From JANQQZ01 sp039187315 (GTDB taxonomy: Bacteria > Planctomycetota > Phycisphaerae > Phycisphaerales > UBA1924), in NCBI GenBank assembly GCA_039187315.1, contig JBCCZQ010000005.1, forward strand, positions 19,173 through 83,172: a stretch of 64,000 bases of DNA, read 5' to 3'. A program made the translations under genes and the position numbers. The notes under the pieces are model-generated. The model did no database searches. It was not told the origin of the DNA and saw nothing but the letters and a program-made list of their open reading frames with translations. Positions within the stretch are counted from its first letter, which is position 1, and each line of letters opens with the position of its first letter. Positions 1 to 9,055 of this stretch are shown here, piece by piece.

Positions 1-1442
1 TCTCGGAGCGGGGCAGCGACAGCAACGACGGCCTCTCGCCCAACTCGGCGGTCAGGACGATCGATCGCGGCAAGGACCTGATGCGTGACGGCTACCCGGA
101 CTGGCTGCTGCTCAAGGCGGGCGATACGTTCCGCGAGGCGATCGGCGGCTGGAACATCAGCGGCCGTTCGGCGGATGAGCCGATGCTCATCTCTTCTTAC
201 GGCGATGGCCCGCGTCCGAAGCTGATCACCGGCACCGGCCGCGCAGTCAGCATCGTCAGCCCGAGGTTCAACCGCCACCACGTCGCCTTTGTTGGCCTGC
301 ACATGGAGCCGGGTGTGCTCGGCTCCGGCACAGGCTTCCACCTCGTCACGAGCACGATCAAGGATCTGCTCATCGAGGACTGCTACATCGGCGGCTACGA
401 GATCAACATCAGCATCGATACCGAGGCCCGCGAGTCCAAGATGCGGGATGTCCGCATCCGCCGGAACGTCATCGCCGACGGACTCGGCAGCGCGTTCTCC
501 TTCGGCATCTACGCCGAATCCATCGTCGGGCTTCTGATCGAGGAGAATTTCATCGATCGCAACGGGTGGGACTTCCGGGCCGGCCGGAACGCCACGGCCA
601 CCATGTTCGGGCACAACATCTACATCCAGCGGTCGGCCCGTGATGTGACCGTCCGGGGCAACATCATCACCAGAGCATCGGCGCACGGTCTCCAGCTCCG
701 CCACGGCGGGGTTATCGAGGGCAACGTCTTCGCCGAGAACGCGATCGGCCTGCTCTTCTCGAACCAGGAGCTCAACGAGCCGCGGGCCACCGACCGTGTG
801 GTACACAACCTTGTGGTCGACGGGGTTCACGTCAACGACAACGAGCGGCGAAGCTGGGGCGTGCACATCAGCAACGTCAAGCAGGTCCGGGTTGCAGAGA
901 ACATCATCGCCAACAGCGAGGTCAGCGATCCGGACGCGGGCTTCGGCCTGCTGCTCACCGGTGCGGACTCGTCCTACGCGGTCCGAGGCGCGACCGTCGA
1001 GAACAACGTCGTACATGATTTTGGTGAGCAGCTCCGCATCTTCAACGAGATTGCGCGGGATGTCACGCTCCGCAACAACACGCTGAGCAAGTCCGACGGC
1101 AACAAGAGCGTGGTCTACGTCCGCGAGAACGCCCCGCTCCCCGGTGTCCGCTTCGAGGGCAACGCCTACCGCCACGACGATGACGACAGCCCGTTCGAGC
1201 TCGGAAGCCGGGATCTGACGCTTGCTCAGTGGCGTGCCGAGTTCGACTCGCAGGCACGCGAGGCTCCGGCTTACGTCGACGGCGACCGGGACATGGACAG
1301 CTACGCACGCTCGCTCGGGTTCTCGAACGCCGACGGCATGTACGAGTCCATGCGGACGCTCAGCCGACGGACCTGGGATGAGCGCCTCACATCGGCCGCC
1401 ATCCGTGGCTACTTCCGCGAAGGGTTCGCGCCCAGGCCCTGA
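1..1442 (+). CDS. Right-handed beta-helix secreted protein, 5'-truncated by window edge
   Basis: The reading frame is open from the first full codon (position 3) and ends at TGA 1440-1442, so the gene starts left of the window; an internal ATG at 81 is not its start. The 479 visible residues are co-linear with the complete gene at 1895-3739. Repeated Asn-rich turns such as RIRRNVIADG, LIEENFIDRN and VRGNIITRAS are the rungs of a parallel beta-helix (pectate-lyase-like fold). The C-terminus carries the same DGDRDMDSYARSLGF segment as its neighbour. Proteins of this fold bind or cleave polysaccharide; no catalytic residues could be assigned. Its place beside an exopolysaccharide locus suggests a secreted polysaccharide-acting or matrix protein. 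Fold confident, function inferred. Confidence 0.8.
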   Translation, partial: SERGSDSNDGLSPNSAVRTIDRGKDLMRDGYPDWLLLKAGDTFREAIGGWNISGRSADEPMLISSYGDGPRPKLITGTGRAVSIVSPRFNRHHVAFVGLHMEPGVLGSGTGFHLVTSTIKDLLIEDCYIGGYEINISIDTEARESKMRDVRIRRNVIADGLGSAFSFGIYAESIVGLLIEENFIDRNGWDFRAGRNATATMFGHNIYIQRSARDVTVRGNIITRASAHGLQLRHGGVIEGNVFAENAIGLLFSNQELNEPRATDRVVHNLVVDGVHVNDNERRSWGVHISNVKQVRVAENIIANSEVSDPDAGFGLLLTGADSSYAVRGATVENNVVHDFGEQLRIFNEIARDVTLRNNTLSKSDGNKSVVYVRENAPLPGVRFEGNAYRHDDDDSPFELGSRDLTLAQWRAEFDSQAREAPAYVDGDRDMDSYARSLGFSNADGMYESMRTLSRRTWDERLTSAAIRGYFREGFAPRP

Positions 1443-1484
1443 GCCGGCTTCGAACCGCGTCACGAAAGAGACAGGCATTTTTTG

Positions 1485-1513
1485 CAGGCAGCCGACCATG
1501 GGTCGGCTGCCTG
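1485..1513 (+). terminator. Perfect 13-bp stem-loop, terminator-like
   Basis: The stem 1485-1497 (CAGGCAGCCGACC) pairs perfectly with 1501-1513 around a 3-nt loop, 43 nt after the stop of the beta-helix gene. The T-run lies before the stem (1478-1483), and only TCATTTG follows it, so it is not a textbook intrinsic terminator on the plus strand. It may end transcription or stabilise a 3' end. Confidence 0.5.
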
Positions 1514-1666
1514 TCATTTGTGGCTGCGATCCAAGCTCAGGCGGTGCAGACGCCGCTTCTGTCATCGCCTGTATGCGCTCCGTGCGCGCACTTTCCCGGT
1601 TTCAGACGATGCCTGATCCCGGCGCGCTGTTGACGAGTCTACTTCTGGATATCAAGGGCCTATAGT

Positions 1667-1888
1667 CGGTCGCTTGGGGGAGTAGCTGCTCCGGCGGCTA
1701 GCAAGCCTTCGATCCGACGGTGCTCGGATCACGCGGCGCAGTGGACGCGACGTTCGGTGGAGGCCATCATCGGCGCACGCGCCGATCCGAGAGCCGACAA
1801 CACGCGATCGACTGAAAGTACACAGAGTTCGGACCGCGACGGAGATCGCGGTCGCCCCATGCCGTCGGCATGGGACCGCTAAGGAGGG
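1667..1888 (+). promoter_or_regulatory. Gene-free stretch with hairpin-rich 5' leader and strong RBS
   Basis: The 452 bases between the two beta-helix genes hold no credible coding gene. Four hairpins follow one another: 1711-1717 with 1724-1730, 1769-1775 with 1780-1786, 1832-1839 with 1846-1853, and 1856-1863 with 1867-1874. A strong Shine-Dalgarno AAGGAGGG (1881-1888) precedes the ATG at 1895. A GGGGAGTAGC ... AGCAAG pair (1677-1706) recalls parts of the yybP-ykoY manganese riboswitch, but the connecting stems are missing. TATAGT at 1661 could be a -10 box, with no matched -35. A structured, possibly regulatory leader is inferred. Confidence 0.45.
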
Positions 1889-1894
1889 TTTTCA

Positions 1895-3739
1895 ATGAGC
1901 AAGGTACTCCTGCGCAGTGTGGTTGCACTGGTCGCTGCCCTGATGGCTGCACCCAGCGCGGCGCAATGTGGACCGACACCTTCAGCCTTCATCGCCTGGG
2001 TCATCCTCTTCCAGTCCGGCGATCCTCGCGCTGATGTCAACGAGGACGGGCTCGTCAACTCGTCGGACTTTTTCTACTTCATACTGCTCAGCAACGAGGA
2101 CTGCGAAGACGGCGGCGATGATTCGGCTGGCGACTCCGGCGGGAACTCGGGAGGCACCTCCGGCGGCAGCGCCGGGAGCGGCCCTGGCGGAACTGTCGAC
2201 AGCAGCGCCGACCAGGAAAGCGGCGGCAACGGAGGTGATCAATCCGTCGATGGCTGGACCGAGTTCACCCCCAGTTCCGATACGCGCCGGATCTATGTCT
2301 CCTCCCGCTCGGGCAACGACCGCAACAACGGCCGCTCGCCCTCGCAGGCGGTCCGAACCATCGAGCGTGGCAAATCGCTGCTCCGCGACGGCAGGCCCGA
2401 CTGGCTCCTGCTCCGGACCGGTGACGTCTGGTACGAGGCCATCGGAGGCTGGAACCTTTCCGGGAGGTCCTCGCGCGAACCGATGCTCGTTTCCTCCTAC
2501 GGAAGCGGAGCCCGCCCGAAGCTCATCACAGGCAGCGGGAAGGCTCTGAGCATGGTCACCGACCGCCACGACCGGCATCACGTCGCGTTCGTGGGCCTGC
2601 ACTTCGAGCCTTCAGACCTGGGTTCAGACATCGGCGTGCGGGTCGTCGCGAGCACCGTGAAGGATCTGCTCATCGAGGACTGCTACATCGGGGGGTACCG
2701 GCAGAACATCGTTCTTGACTCGGAGAGCCGCGAACGCAAGAGCCAGGATATCCGGATCCGTCGGAATGTCATCGTCGACGGCCTCGGGAGCGCGTTCTCG
2801 TTCGGCATCTACGCCGAGAGCGTGGACGGGCTGCTCATCGAGGGCAACTTCATCGATCGCAACGGCTGGGATTACCGCCGCGGCCGCAATGCCACCGCGA
2901 CGATGTTCGGCCACAACATCTACCTGCAGCGTTCGGTTGAGGACGCCGTGGTGCGAGACAACATCATCACGCGGGCCGCGGCCCACGGCATGCAGATCCG
3001 TCACGGCGGGATTGTCGAGAACAACATCTTCGCCGAGAACCCGATCTCGCTGCTGTTCTCGAACCAGGAACTCGACCGCCCCCGCGCCACAGACCGCGTT
3101 GTGTCGAACGTGATCGTGGGCGGCATCGATATCAACAACTCCAACCGCCGTGGCTGGGGGCTCCATGTCACAGGCGTCAAGCAGGTCCGTGTTGCGGACA
3201 ACATCATCGCCAACATCAAGCTCGGCGCTGACCGCGGCTACGGCCTGCTGCTGACCGGCGACGGATCCAGCGACCGCGTCTTCCGGACAACCATCGAGAA
3301 CAACATCATCGATGACTATGGTCAGACCTTCCGCATTTTCAACGACATCGCGCAGGACGTGACCTTCCGCAGGAACGTGCTCTCCAAGACGGCTGGCAGC
3401 GAGAGCGTCATCTACATCCGCGAGAACCGGCCGCTTCCCGGGGTTCGGTTCTCCGGCAACTCCTACCTGCACACGACCTCGAACCGGCCGTTTGCCGCCA
3501 GCGGTGCTTCATTCACGCTCAGCGAGTGGCGGAACCGGTATGAGCCGACCGCGGCTCCGCTTCGGGATGAGTACCGCAACGGCGACCGCACGATGGACAG
3601 CTATGCAAGGGCGATCGGGATGTGGAACGCGTCCAACCTCTACCAGCGCATGCGGGAGCAGAGCCGTCGCAACTGGGACGAAGACCTGACCGCCGAATCA
3701 CTCAGGCAGTACTTCCGCTGGGGCTACAGCTTCCGGTAG
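1895..3739 (+). CDS. Secreted right-handed beta-helix protein with dockerin-like motif
   Basis: This is a 614-residue protein whose ATG is set by an AAGGAGGG ribosome-binding site. Residues 1-23 form a signal peptide ending near PSAAQC. Next comes DPRADVNEDGLVNSSDF, a dockerin/EF-hand-like calcium loop of the kind planctomycetes put near the ends of secreted proteins, here at the N-terminus. A Gly/Ser-rich linker (about residues 75-120) leads into a beta-helix of about 480 residues with Asn-ladder repeats. It is a close paralogue of the gene ending at 1442 and the pair is a tandem duplication. A role in binding or modifying an extracellular polysaccharide is inferred from fold and locus. The substrate is unknown and no lyase residues were identified. 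Confidence 0.85.
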   Translation: MSKVLLRSVVALVAALMAAPSAAQCGPTPSAFIAWVILFQSGDPRADVNEDGLVNSSDFFYFILLSNEDCEDGGDDSAGDSGGNSGGTSGGSAGSGPGGTVDSSADQESGGNGGDQSVDGWTEFTPSSDTRRIYVSSRSGNDRNNGRSPSQAVRTIERGKSLLRDGRPDWLLLRTGDVWYEAIGGWNLSGRSSREPMLVSSYGSGARPKLITGSGKALSMVTDRHDRHHVAFVGLHFEPSDLGSDIGVRVVASTVKDLLIEDCYIGGYRQNIVLDSESRERKSQDIRIRRNVIVDGLGSAFSFGIYAESVDGLLIEGNFIDRNGWDYRRGRNATATMFGHNIYLQRSVEDAVVRDNIITRAAAHGMQIRHGGIVENNIFAENPISLLFSNQELDRPRATDRVVSNVIVGGIDINNSNRRGWGLHVTGVKQVRVADNIIANIKLGADRGYGLLLTGDGSSDRVFRTTIENNIIDDYGQTFRIFNDIAQDVTFRRNVLSKTAGSESVIYIRENRPLPGVRFSGNSYLHTTSNRPFAASGASFTLSEWRNRYEPTAAPLRDEYRNGDRTMDSYARAIGMWNASNLYQRMREQSRRNWDEDLTAESLRQYFRWGYSFR

Positions 3740-3776
3740 TCTCTAGCGCGAGCCCGTTTGATCCTGATACAACACG

Positions 3777-3805
3777 AAGCCCGGGGTTCGCCCCCGGGCT
3801 TTTTT
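3777..3805 (+). terminator. Rho-independent terminator
   Basis: The stem 3777-3786 pairs with 3792-3801 (AAGCCCGGGG / CCCCGGGCTT) around a 5-nt loop and is followed by six T (3800-3805). It lies 38 nt after the beta-helix stop codon and separates that gene from the convergent Wzy gene. Confidence 0.9.
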
Positions 3806-3818
3806 GTCATCCAGCAGG

Positions 3819-5189
3819 TCAGGCCGCGTATCCCCGGAGCGGTTCGTGGATCATGCGTGGCTGGGCCGCGGTGCGCCGCATGTTCGATGCAATGCCGCTG
3901 ATGGCGCCGAGCGTGAGGATGACCACGGGGATCGGCATGTTGTTCGGTAATGAGTCTGCGGCCGCGATCAGGCAGATCAGGGTAAAGGCGATGCCGATCG
4001 CCGCAGTCGAGTCGTTGCGCCACGACCGCGGGTTCATGCGCAGGATCATCAGAACCGGTCCTGCGAGCTTGGCGGTATAGAGCGAGACGAGCCCGAGCAG
4101 GCCGTTCACGCCGAACGTCAGGATCCAGAGCCCATCGACGACGGAGACATCGTCGCCGTACTCGTTAAAGATGCGGTTGCGTCCCCAGCCGCCCCAGCCG
4201 AAGATCGGCTGCGCCCGTGCCTTTTCTGCGAGCATGTTCTCGTGGTGGAAGCGGAAGTTGAGGCTGTTGGCGCGGTCGGGATCGAGCAGGCGAGCCAGCT
4301 CATAGGCGTGGCTCCCGGACCAGATCCCGGTGCTCCGAGTGATGATGTAGATCACGCACGCCACGGGAATCATCAGCAGCGGCCAGCGCATGCGGAGCTG
4401 GACCGCGAGGAACAAGCACGCGAGCCCGCCGAGTGCCAGCATCAGCGCACCAAGTGACTTGCTGAGCACAAGGGTTACGAAAAAAGTCATAGCCAGCAGC
4501 GAAAGCGGCACCCCAAAACGCAGGATCCGCATCGATTTCTGCCGCCCGATCCACCACAGCGAAGCCGTGAGCACGAACGCGATCGAGAGCCATAGCGCGA
4601 CCTGCAGGCCGTGGCTCATAAACACCGTGGGCCGGAACCCGCCGTATCGGATGTTCGTCAAAAAACCCGGGGTCGCCACGCCGTAGATCTGACGGTGGAG
4701 CTGGGGGCTCATCCGGATTTCCCAGAGGCAGAGCGGCACGTAGATCAACGCCGTGACGATCAGCGGTATCGCCAGGTCGCGCAGGTGCTCAAGCCTCGTG
4801 AAGTGCAGCCTGCCGGCCAGGTACGGCATGCCCCAGAACACGAACGCTACCAGCGATGATGCCAGCCCGTCGCGAACACCCAGGCCGTTGATCGTGCTGC
4901 TCATGATCGGGCTTGCGCAATAGATCAGGATCGGCAGATCGATGAACTTCAGCCGGAAGCGTGTGAACAGCCAGGTATGAAACAGAAGCGTGCCGAGCAG
5001 CACGGCGGAGCTGGTCGCAGAGATCTTGGAGTAGTCGGGCAGCGAGGGCACTCGCAGGCGGACGATCGGCAGGAAGCACCAGCCTGCCGCGAACGCCATC
5101 GCGACCGCGACCCTGTGCTTAAGGTACGCGAACATCGCGAGCACGATCGGGAACCACGCGTACAGCACCAGATAGCCGAGCGCGTTCAT
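3819..5189 (-). CDS. O-antigen ligase / Wzy-type polymerase membrane protein
   Basis: This is a 456-residue polytopic protein with roughly ten to twelve hydrophobic segments and a long loop containing FGWGGWGRNRIF, like the catalytic periplasmic loop of the O-antigen ligase / polymerase (Wzy_C) family. Such proteins polymerise lipid-linked oligosaccharide repeats, or transfer them, at the outer face of the inner membrane. The ATG at 5189 overlaps the stop of the upstream glycosyltransferase (ATGA), which is why this start is preferred over a longer open frame reaching 5327. It is the last gene of a Wzx-GT4-Wzy unit. Polymerase and ligase cannot be told apart from sequence alone. Confidence 0.75.
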   Translation of the reverse strand: MNALGYLVLYAWFPIVLAMFAYLKHRVAVAMAFAAGWCFLPIVRLRVPSLPDYSKISATSSAVLLGTLLFHTWLFTRFRLKFIDLPILIYCASPIMSSTINGLGVRDGLASSLVAFVFWGMPYLAGRLHFTRLEHLRDLAIPLIVTALIYVPLCLWEIRMSPQLHRQIYGVATPGFLTNIRYGGFRPTVFMSHGLQVALWLSIAFVLTASLWWIGRQKSMRILRFGVPLSLLAMTFFVTLVLSKSLGALMLALGGLACLFLAVQLRMRWPLLMIPVACVIYIITRSTGIWSGSHAYELARLLDPDRANSLNFRFHHENMLAEKARAQPIFGWGGWGRNRIFNEYGDDVSVVDGLWILTFGVNGLLGLVSLYTAKLAGPVLMILRMNPRSWRNDSTAAIGIAFTLICLIAAADSLPNNMPIPVVILTLGAISGIASNMRRTAAQPRMIHEPLRGYAA

Positions 5190-6307
5190 CGAGCCGTTCC
5201 TTGCAGAGCGCTTGTCTGCTCTGATCGATCGGCCGCTTGTTGCAGCGCCCGCTCGAAGAGGTCGGATGATCGCTGCCACGTGTACGACTGCGAGGTCTGG
5301 TACGCCCTGCTGCTCATCGCCTCCCAAGCATCGGTCGTCATGCCTTCGATCTCAAGGATCGCTCCGGTAAGCCCATCCACGTCCTCGTGTACGATCGGGA
5401 TGCCGCCCCCGCCGGACAGCAGCTCCGGCGCGGCTCCGGCCGGCGTCGCGATGATCGGTGTCCGGGATGCCATGGCCTCAAGCAGCGGCAGCCCGAACCC
5501 TTCATGCCGGCTGGGCACGAGCCACGCGTCACAGGAGGCGTAGAGCGATGCGATCGCCGCCTGGCTCGGCGCGACATCGCACGCGATCCACCCGGGCAGC
5601 GGCACGCGGTCGCAGGGCGGCTTGGCGCTGAAGCAGACCGCCTCGAGCGTCGGCCTGGCCTCTCGGGCTTGCTCGAGCGCACGGATCGCTAGATCGATGC
5701 CCTTGATCTGCGCATCGCTGTACATAAAACCGATCCTGCAGCGATCGGCCCGCTTGCTGCGCTCGCTGCCGTCGAATCGCGCGTGATCGACACCGTTGGG
5801 CACGATGATCTGGCCGCCTCTTCCGGTCGCGCCCTCGATCTGCTCCGCGACCCAGCGCGACACGCAGACCTGCAGCATCGGCAGCCGATACGTCTCGAGC
5901 ACTCGGTCGATCGGCAGGCCGGTGTGCGTGTCGTAGCCCTGGCAGAAGTAGACCCTCGCGCCGGTGCTTGGACGCAGGTCGGCGAGCCACGCCGCCGTCT
6001 CCCACCAGGTCGCCACGGCGACATCCGCATCGGGGAGGTCGTCGTCGGTCAGCGGCCCGTCGTGCTCGACGATGTGCCAATCCAGGCCCAGGTCGTCGAG
6101 GTGGCTGGGCGGTGGCTTCGGAGCGCCCCAGCCCGGCCAGCGCCCGGTGGCAAGCGACTTGACCCGTGCCCGCAGCGGCTGGCGTGCGGGGCGGCGCGAA
6201 AGAACCGTGACCGTGTGGCCGCGCTCGCGGAGCATGGACGCGTAGACGGCAACGACGCGTGTGCCACCCCGCAGGTTCGCGACCGGGAGCAGGAAAGTCA
6301 CTCTCAC
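5186..6307 (-). CDS. Glycosyltransferase family 4
   Basis: This is a 373-residue GT-B enzyme. The N-terminal Rossmann half begins MRVTFLLPVANLRGGTRV, an acceptor-side glycine-rich loop. The C-terminal half carries PSRHEGFGLPLLEAMA, the EX7E donor-binding motif of GT4 retaining transferases. It presumably adds one sugar to the lipid-linked repeat unit on the cytoplasmic face. It starts at GTG 6307, overlapping the flippase stop (GTGA), and its own stop overlaps the Wzy start, so the three genes are translationally coupled. Donor sugar unknown. Confidence 0.88.
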   Translation of the reverse strand: MRVTFLLPVANLRGGTRVVAVYASMLRERGHTVTVLSRRPARQPLRARVKSLATGRWPGWGAPKPPPSHLDDLGLDWHIVEHDGPLTDDDLPDADVAVATWWETAAWLADLRPSTGARVYFCQGYDTHTGLPIDRVLETYRLPMLQVCVSRWVAEQIEGATGRGGQIIVPNGVDHARFDGSERSKRADRCRIGFMYSDAQIKGIDLAIRALEQAREARPTLEAVCFSAKPPCDRVPLPGWIACDVAPSQAAIASLYASCDAWLVPSRHEGFGLPLLEAMASRTPIIATPAGAAPELLSGGGGIPIVHEDVDGLTGAILEIEGMTTDAWEAMSSRAYQTSQSYTWQRSSDLFERALQQAADRSEQTSALQGTAR

Positions 6308-7755
6308 GGCAGCACCCCCGTCACGCGGAGCGTCTTGATGCCGACGGCCGCCAGCAGCACCAGCAGAAAGATCTCATCGAGCCTTCCCGGAGAGTCACCC
6401 AGCACGCCCGAGGTCATCCGCCGTTGGGTGATGAGCGCCGCGCCGGCCCCGACGCATTGCGCCGCGCAGAACCCGAGCGGGCCGTATGCAAGGCCCAGAC
6501 CGATGGCGGTCGGCAGCCAAGCGACGAGCCGGATCGTGTTGATGATCATCGTGCCACGGCTGTTGCCCACCGCCAGGAGCACGCCGTTCTGGCTCGCTCG
6601 GACCATGTCGATGTGCACCGCGGCCGCGAGCAGCACGAGCATCCCTCCCGTTGCTGACCAACGCGGGTCGTAGAGCAGACCGATGAGCGCCTCGCCGAAC
6701 AGGATCATCGTGACGGGCAGCAGGTAGGCGGGCGCCACGGCGAGAGCGAACCGGCGTGTGGTCTTCACGAGCGCATCGTGATCGTGATCGCGCACGACTC
6801 GCGCATAGGCGGGGAACATGATCTGACCGGCGATCTTGTTCACCACAGTGAGCACCGTCATCACAAGCACGGTGGCGATCGCGTAGTAGGCCAGATCGCT
6901 GAGACCGAAGAGGAACGGGAAGATCAGCTGATCGGCCTGCTTGGCAAGGAACGTGACGATCGTGGAGAGGAAGATCCATCGACCGAACCGGAACAGCGAA
7001 CGCACCGCGTCCGTTTCCCACCGCAGCCGCGGCCGGTGCGCCGGCAGCAGGGCATACCCGAGCAGCACCGTAGCGATTGCGCCCGCGACCCCGCCGGCGG
7101 CCAGGGCCCAGACCGTCGGCTCGATGACGGCCCAGACGATCATCGTGGCGGTCGCGATAACCTGGCCGAGCAAGTGGATCAGTGTGAGCCGTCCGATGCG
7201 CAGATCCCGGTTGGCCGTGTGCACCGCAGTTGTGGCGAAGCCCTGCGCGAGCGCGGCGAGCCCGGCGACGGGCAACAACGCCGCTAAGGCCGGTTCGCCG
7301 TACCCCACGGCGATCGGCCACGCGAGCACCGAGCAGACCAGCCACAGCGCCGAACCGCGGATGAGCTGAAAGGTCCACGCCGAATCCAGGAAGTCGCGAT
7401 CCTCGCGCTTGTTCTGGATGATCGAGGGCCCGACCCCGACATCGCTGAACATCATCAGGCCCTGCATGACCGCCGTGACGATCGCCATCACCGCGAAATC
7501 GTCAGGCACCAGCAAACGCGTCAGGATGAGGTTGGACGCCAGGCGGAGCGCCTGCATCGTGCCATAGCCGGCCACGATCCATATCGAGCCCCGGAAGGCC
7601 AGCGCGGTGATACTGTTCCCCTTGATCAGGGTGTTCACCTGAGCAAGGCGGCTTCTTGCCGGCTGCGTGGATGGGCTGGCGTCGATCGGCACGTTCTCGG
7701 GCTGGCTCCGTTTTGGGCGAGGCGTTGGTCGCGTCAAGGGTATCGGCCGTCGCAT
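6304..7755 (-). CDS. Wzx-type polysaccharide flippase (MOP superfamily)
   Basis: This is a 483-residue protein with a Pro-rich cytoplasmic N-terminus of about 50 residues, then some twelve to fourteen hydrophobic segments. The conserved start of the fold is visible as LILTRLLVPDDFAVMAI and FSDVGVGPSIIQN, typical of the WzxC / polysaccharide-biosynthesis branch. Members flip undecaprenyl-linked repeat units across the inner membrane. It is the first gene of the Wzx-GT4-Wzy unit and diverges from the plus-strand glycosyltransferase unit across a 250-nt gap in which no clear promoter was recognised. Confidence 0.88.
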   Translation of the reverse strand: MRRPIPLTRPTPRPKRSQPENVPIDASPSTQPARSRLAQVNTLIKGNSITALAFRGSIWIVAGYGTMQALRLASNLILTRLLVPDDFAVMAIVTAVMQGLMMFSDVGVGPSIIQNKREDRDFLDSAWTFQLIRGSALWLVCSVLAWPIAVGYGEPALAALLPVAGLAALAQGFATTAVHTANRDLRIGRLTLIHLLGQVIATATMIVWAVIEPTVWALAAGGVAGAIATVLLGYALLPAHRPRLRWETDAVRSLFRFGRWIFLSTIVTFLAKQADQLIFPFLFGLSDLAYYAIATVLVMTVLTVVNKIAGQIMFPAYARVVRDHDHDALVKTTRRFALAVAPAYLLPVTMILFGEALIGLLYDPRWSATGGMLVLLAAAVHIDMVRASQNGVLLAVGNSRGTMIINTIRLVAWLPTAIGLGLAYGPLGFCAAQCVGAGAALITQRRMTSGVLGDSPGRLDEIFLLVLLAAVGIKTLRVTGVLP

Positions 7756-8005
7756 CCCTTGCGGTCAGTCGTGGCGCGAGTCCCGCGCTGCGACCTTGCG
7801 GCCTTTCGCGATGCATGATCCGCGCGAACCAGCGGGCTCGTCCGGATGCGCGGCCGTGGCTACCGTCTGGCGAACATCCGCGGTGGACATCCTGCCCTGT
7901 CGCACCGCACCGCTCCCCAGAGTCGGCCGATAGACCCGAACAAGACCGCGGCCCAGCGAGCGAGGCCGTGTACCCGACCTTTCGAGTGGACAGACCGTGG
8001 GCACT

Positions 8006-9055
8006 ATGACGGAATCACGCAAAGCACCGACCGGATCCGGGGATGGCTCGGACCAACCGGAAGGGCCGGAGACCTCTAGCCGGCTGGCGTTGGCCGTGGT
8101 CGTCCTCAACTACCGAACCCCCGATCTGGTGCTGGATTGCCTCGATTCGCTCCGAGGTCAGGTCGAACCCGGCCGTGACGAGGTGCTCGTGGTCGACAAC
8201 GCCTCGGGCGACGGGTCTGCGGACACGATCGAGACCGAGCTGTGCCAGCGGGGCTACGGCGGCTGGGCCCGAGTGGTTCGCAGCCCCGACAACGACGGGT
8301 TCAGCGCAGGGAACAATGTTGGCCTGACGGCTGTGCAAGCGGAGCTCTACGTCCTGCTCAACAGCGACACGATCGTTCAGCCGGGCGCGGTTGAGGCATT
8401 GCGCGGCGCGGCCCGGGCGAACCCCGACGCGGGGCTGATCGGGCCGAGGCTCGAATGGCCCGACGGCGAAGCGCAGGTCAGCGCATTCCGGCGTCACTCG
8501 CCATGGAGCCAACTGATCGACGCCGCTCAGACAGGATTCCTGACCAGATGGCTGCGCTCGAAGGATGTCTCGATGGGGGTCTTCGATGAGCCCATCGAGC
8601 CCGACTGGGTGAGCTTTGCGTGCGTCGCGGTGCCGGGGCAGGTTGTCGAGCGGGTCGGTCCGATGGACGACGGGTTCTTTATGTACTTCGAGGATGCGGA
8701 GTATGCTCGGCGTGTCCGTCGCGCCGGCTTGCGGGTGGTCTACTGGCCTGAGGCGCGCGTCGTCCACCTCCGTGGCGGCAGCGCACCGGTCAAGTCGCAG
8801 GTTGCCCAGCGCAAGCGGCTGCCCGAGTACTACTACCGCGCGCGGTCGCGGTATTTCGCGCTCGCGGGAGGGCGGGTGTACCTCTTGCTCGCGAACCTGG
8901 CGTGGACGTTCGGGTGGCTGCTGTCGATGTCGCGCAAGCTGACACAGGGGCGTCGCATCGGTACGCCCCGGTATGCGCCGCGCGATATCTGGACAGGCTT
9001 CTGGTCGCCGCTCAAGCCGTTCCGCCCAGGCGGAGCGAAGGGGACAAGCTCGTGA
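8006..9055 (+). CDS. Glycosyltransferase family 2 (WcaA/rhamnosyltransferase-like)
   Basis: This is a 349-residue inverting GT-A enzyme. AVVVLNYRTPDLVLDCLDS begins the fold, VVDNASGDGSADTI binds the nucleotide, LLNSDT is the DXD-like metal site, and FFMYFEDAEYARRVRRAG is the conserved acceptor-side helix with the ED catalytic pair. The ATG at 8006 is preferred; a GTG nine bases upstream is possible and neither has a convincing RBS. A hydrophobic C-terminal segment (near VYLLLANLAWTFGWLL) may anchor it to the membrane. First gene of a five-gene unit with overlapping stops and starts. Confidence 0.88.
   Translation: MTESRKAPTGSGDGSDQPEGPETSSRLALAVVVLNYRTPDLVLDCLDSLRGQVEPGRDEVLVVDNASGDGSADTIETELCQRGYGGWARVVRSPDNDGFSAGNNVGLTAVQAELYVLLNSDTIVQPGAVEALRGAARANPDAGLIGPRLEWPDGEAQVSAFRRHSPWSQLIDAAQTGFLTRWLRSKDVSMGVFDEPIEPDWVSFACVAVPGQVVERVGPMDDGFFMYFEDAEYARRVRRAGLRVVYWPEARVVHLRGGSAPVKSQVAQRKRLPEYYYRARSRYFALAGGRVYLLLANLAWTFGWLLSMSRKLTQGRRIGTPRYAPRDIWTGFWSPLKPFRPGGAKGTSS

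Noticed and set aside
1677..1710. yybP-ykoY manganese riboswitch
   Set aside because: Only the GGGGAGTAGC and AGCAAG fragments match; the linking stems and the outer P1 helix are absent, and the downstream gene is no transporter. Kept only as an observation about the leader.
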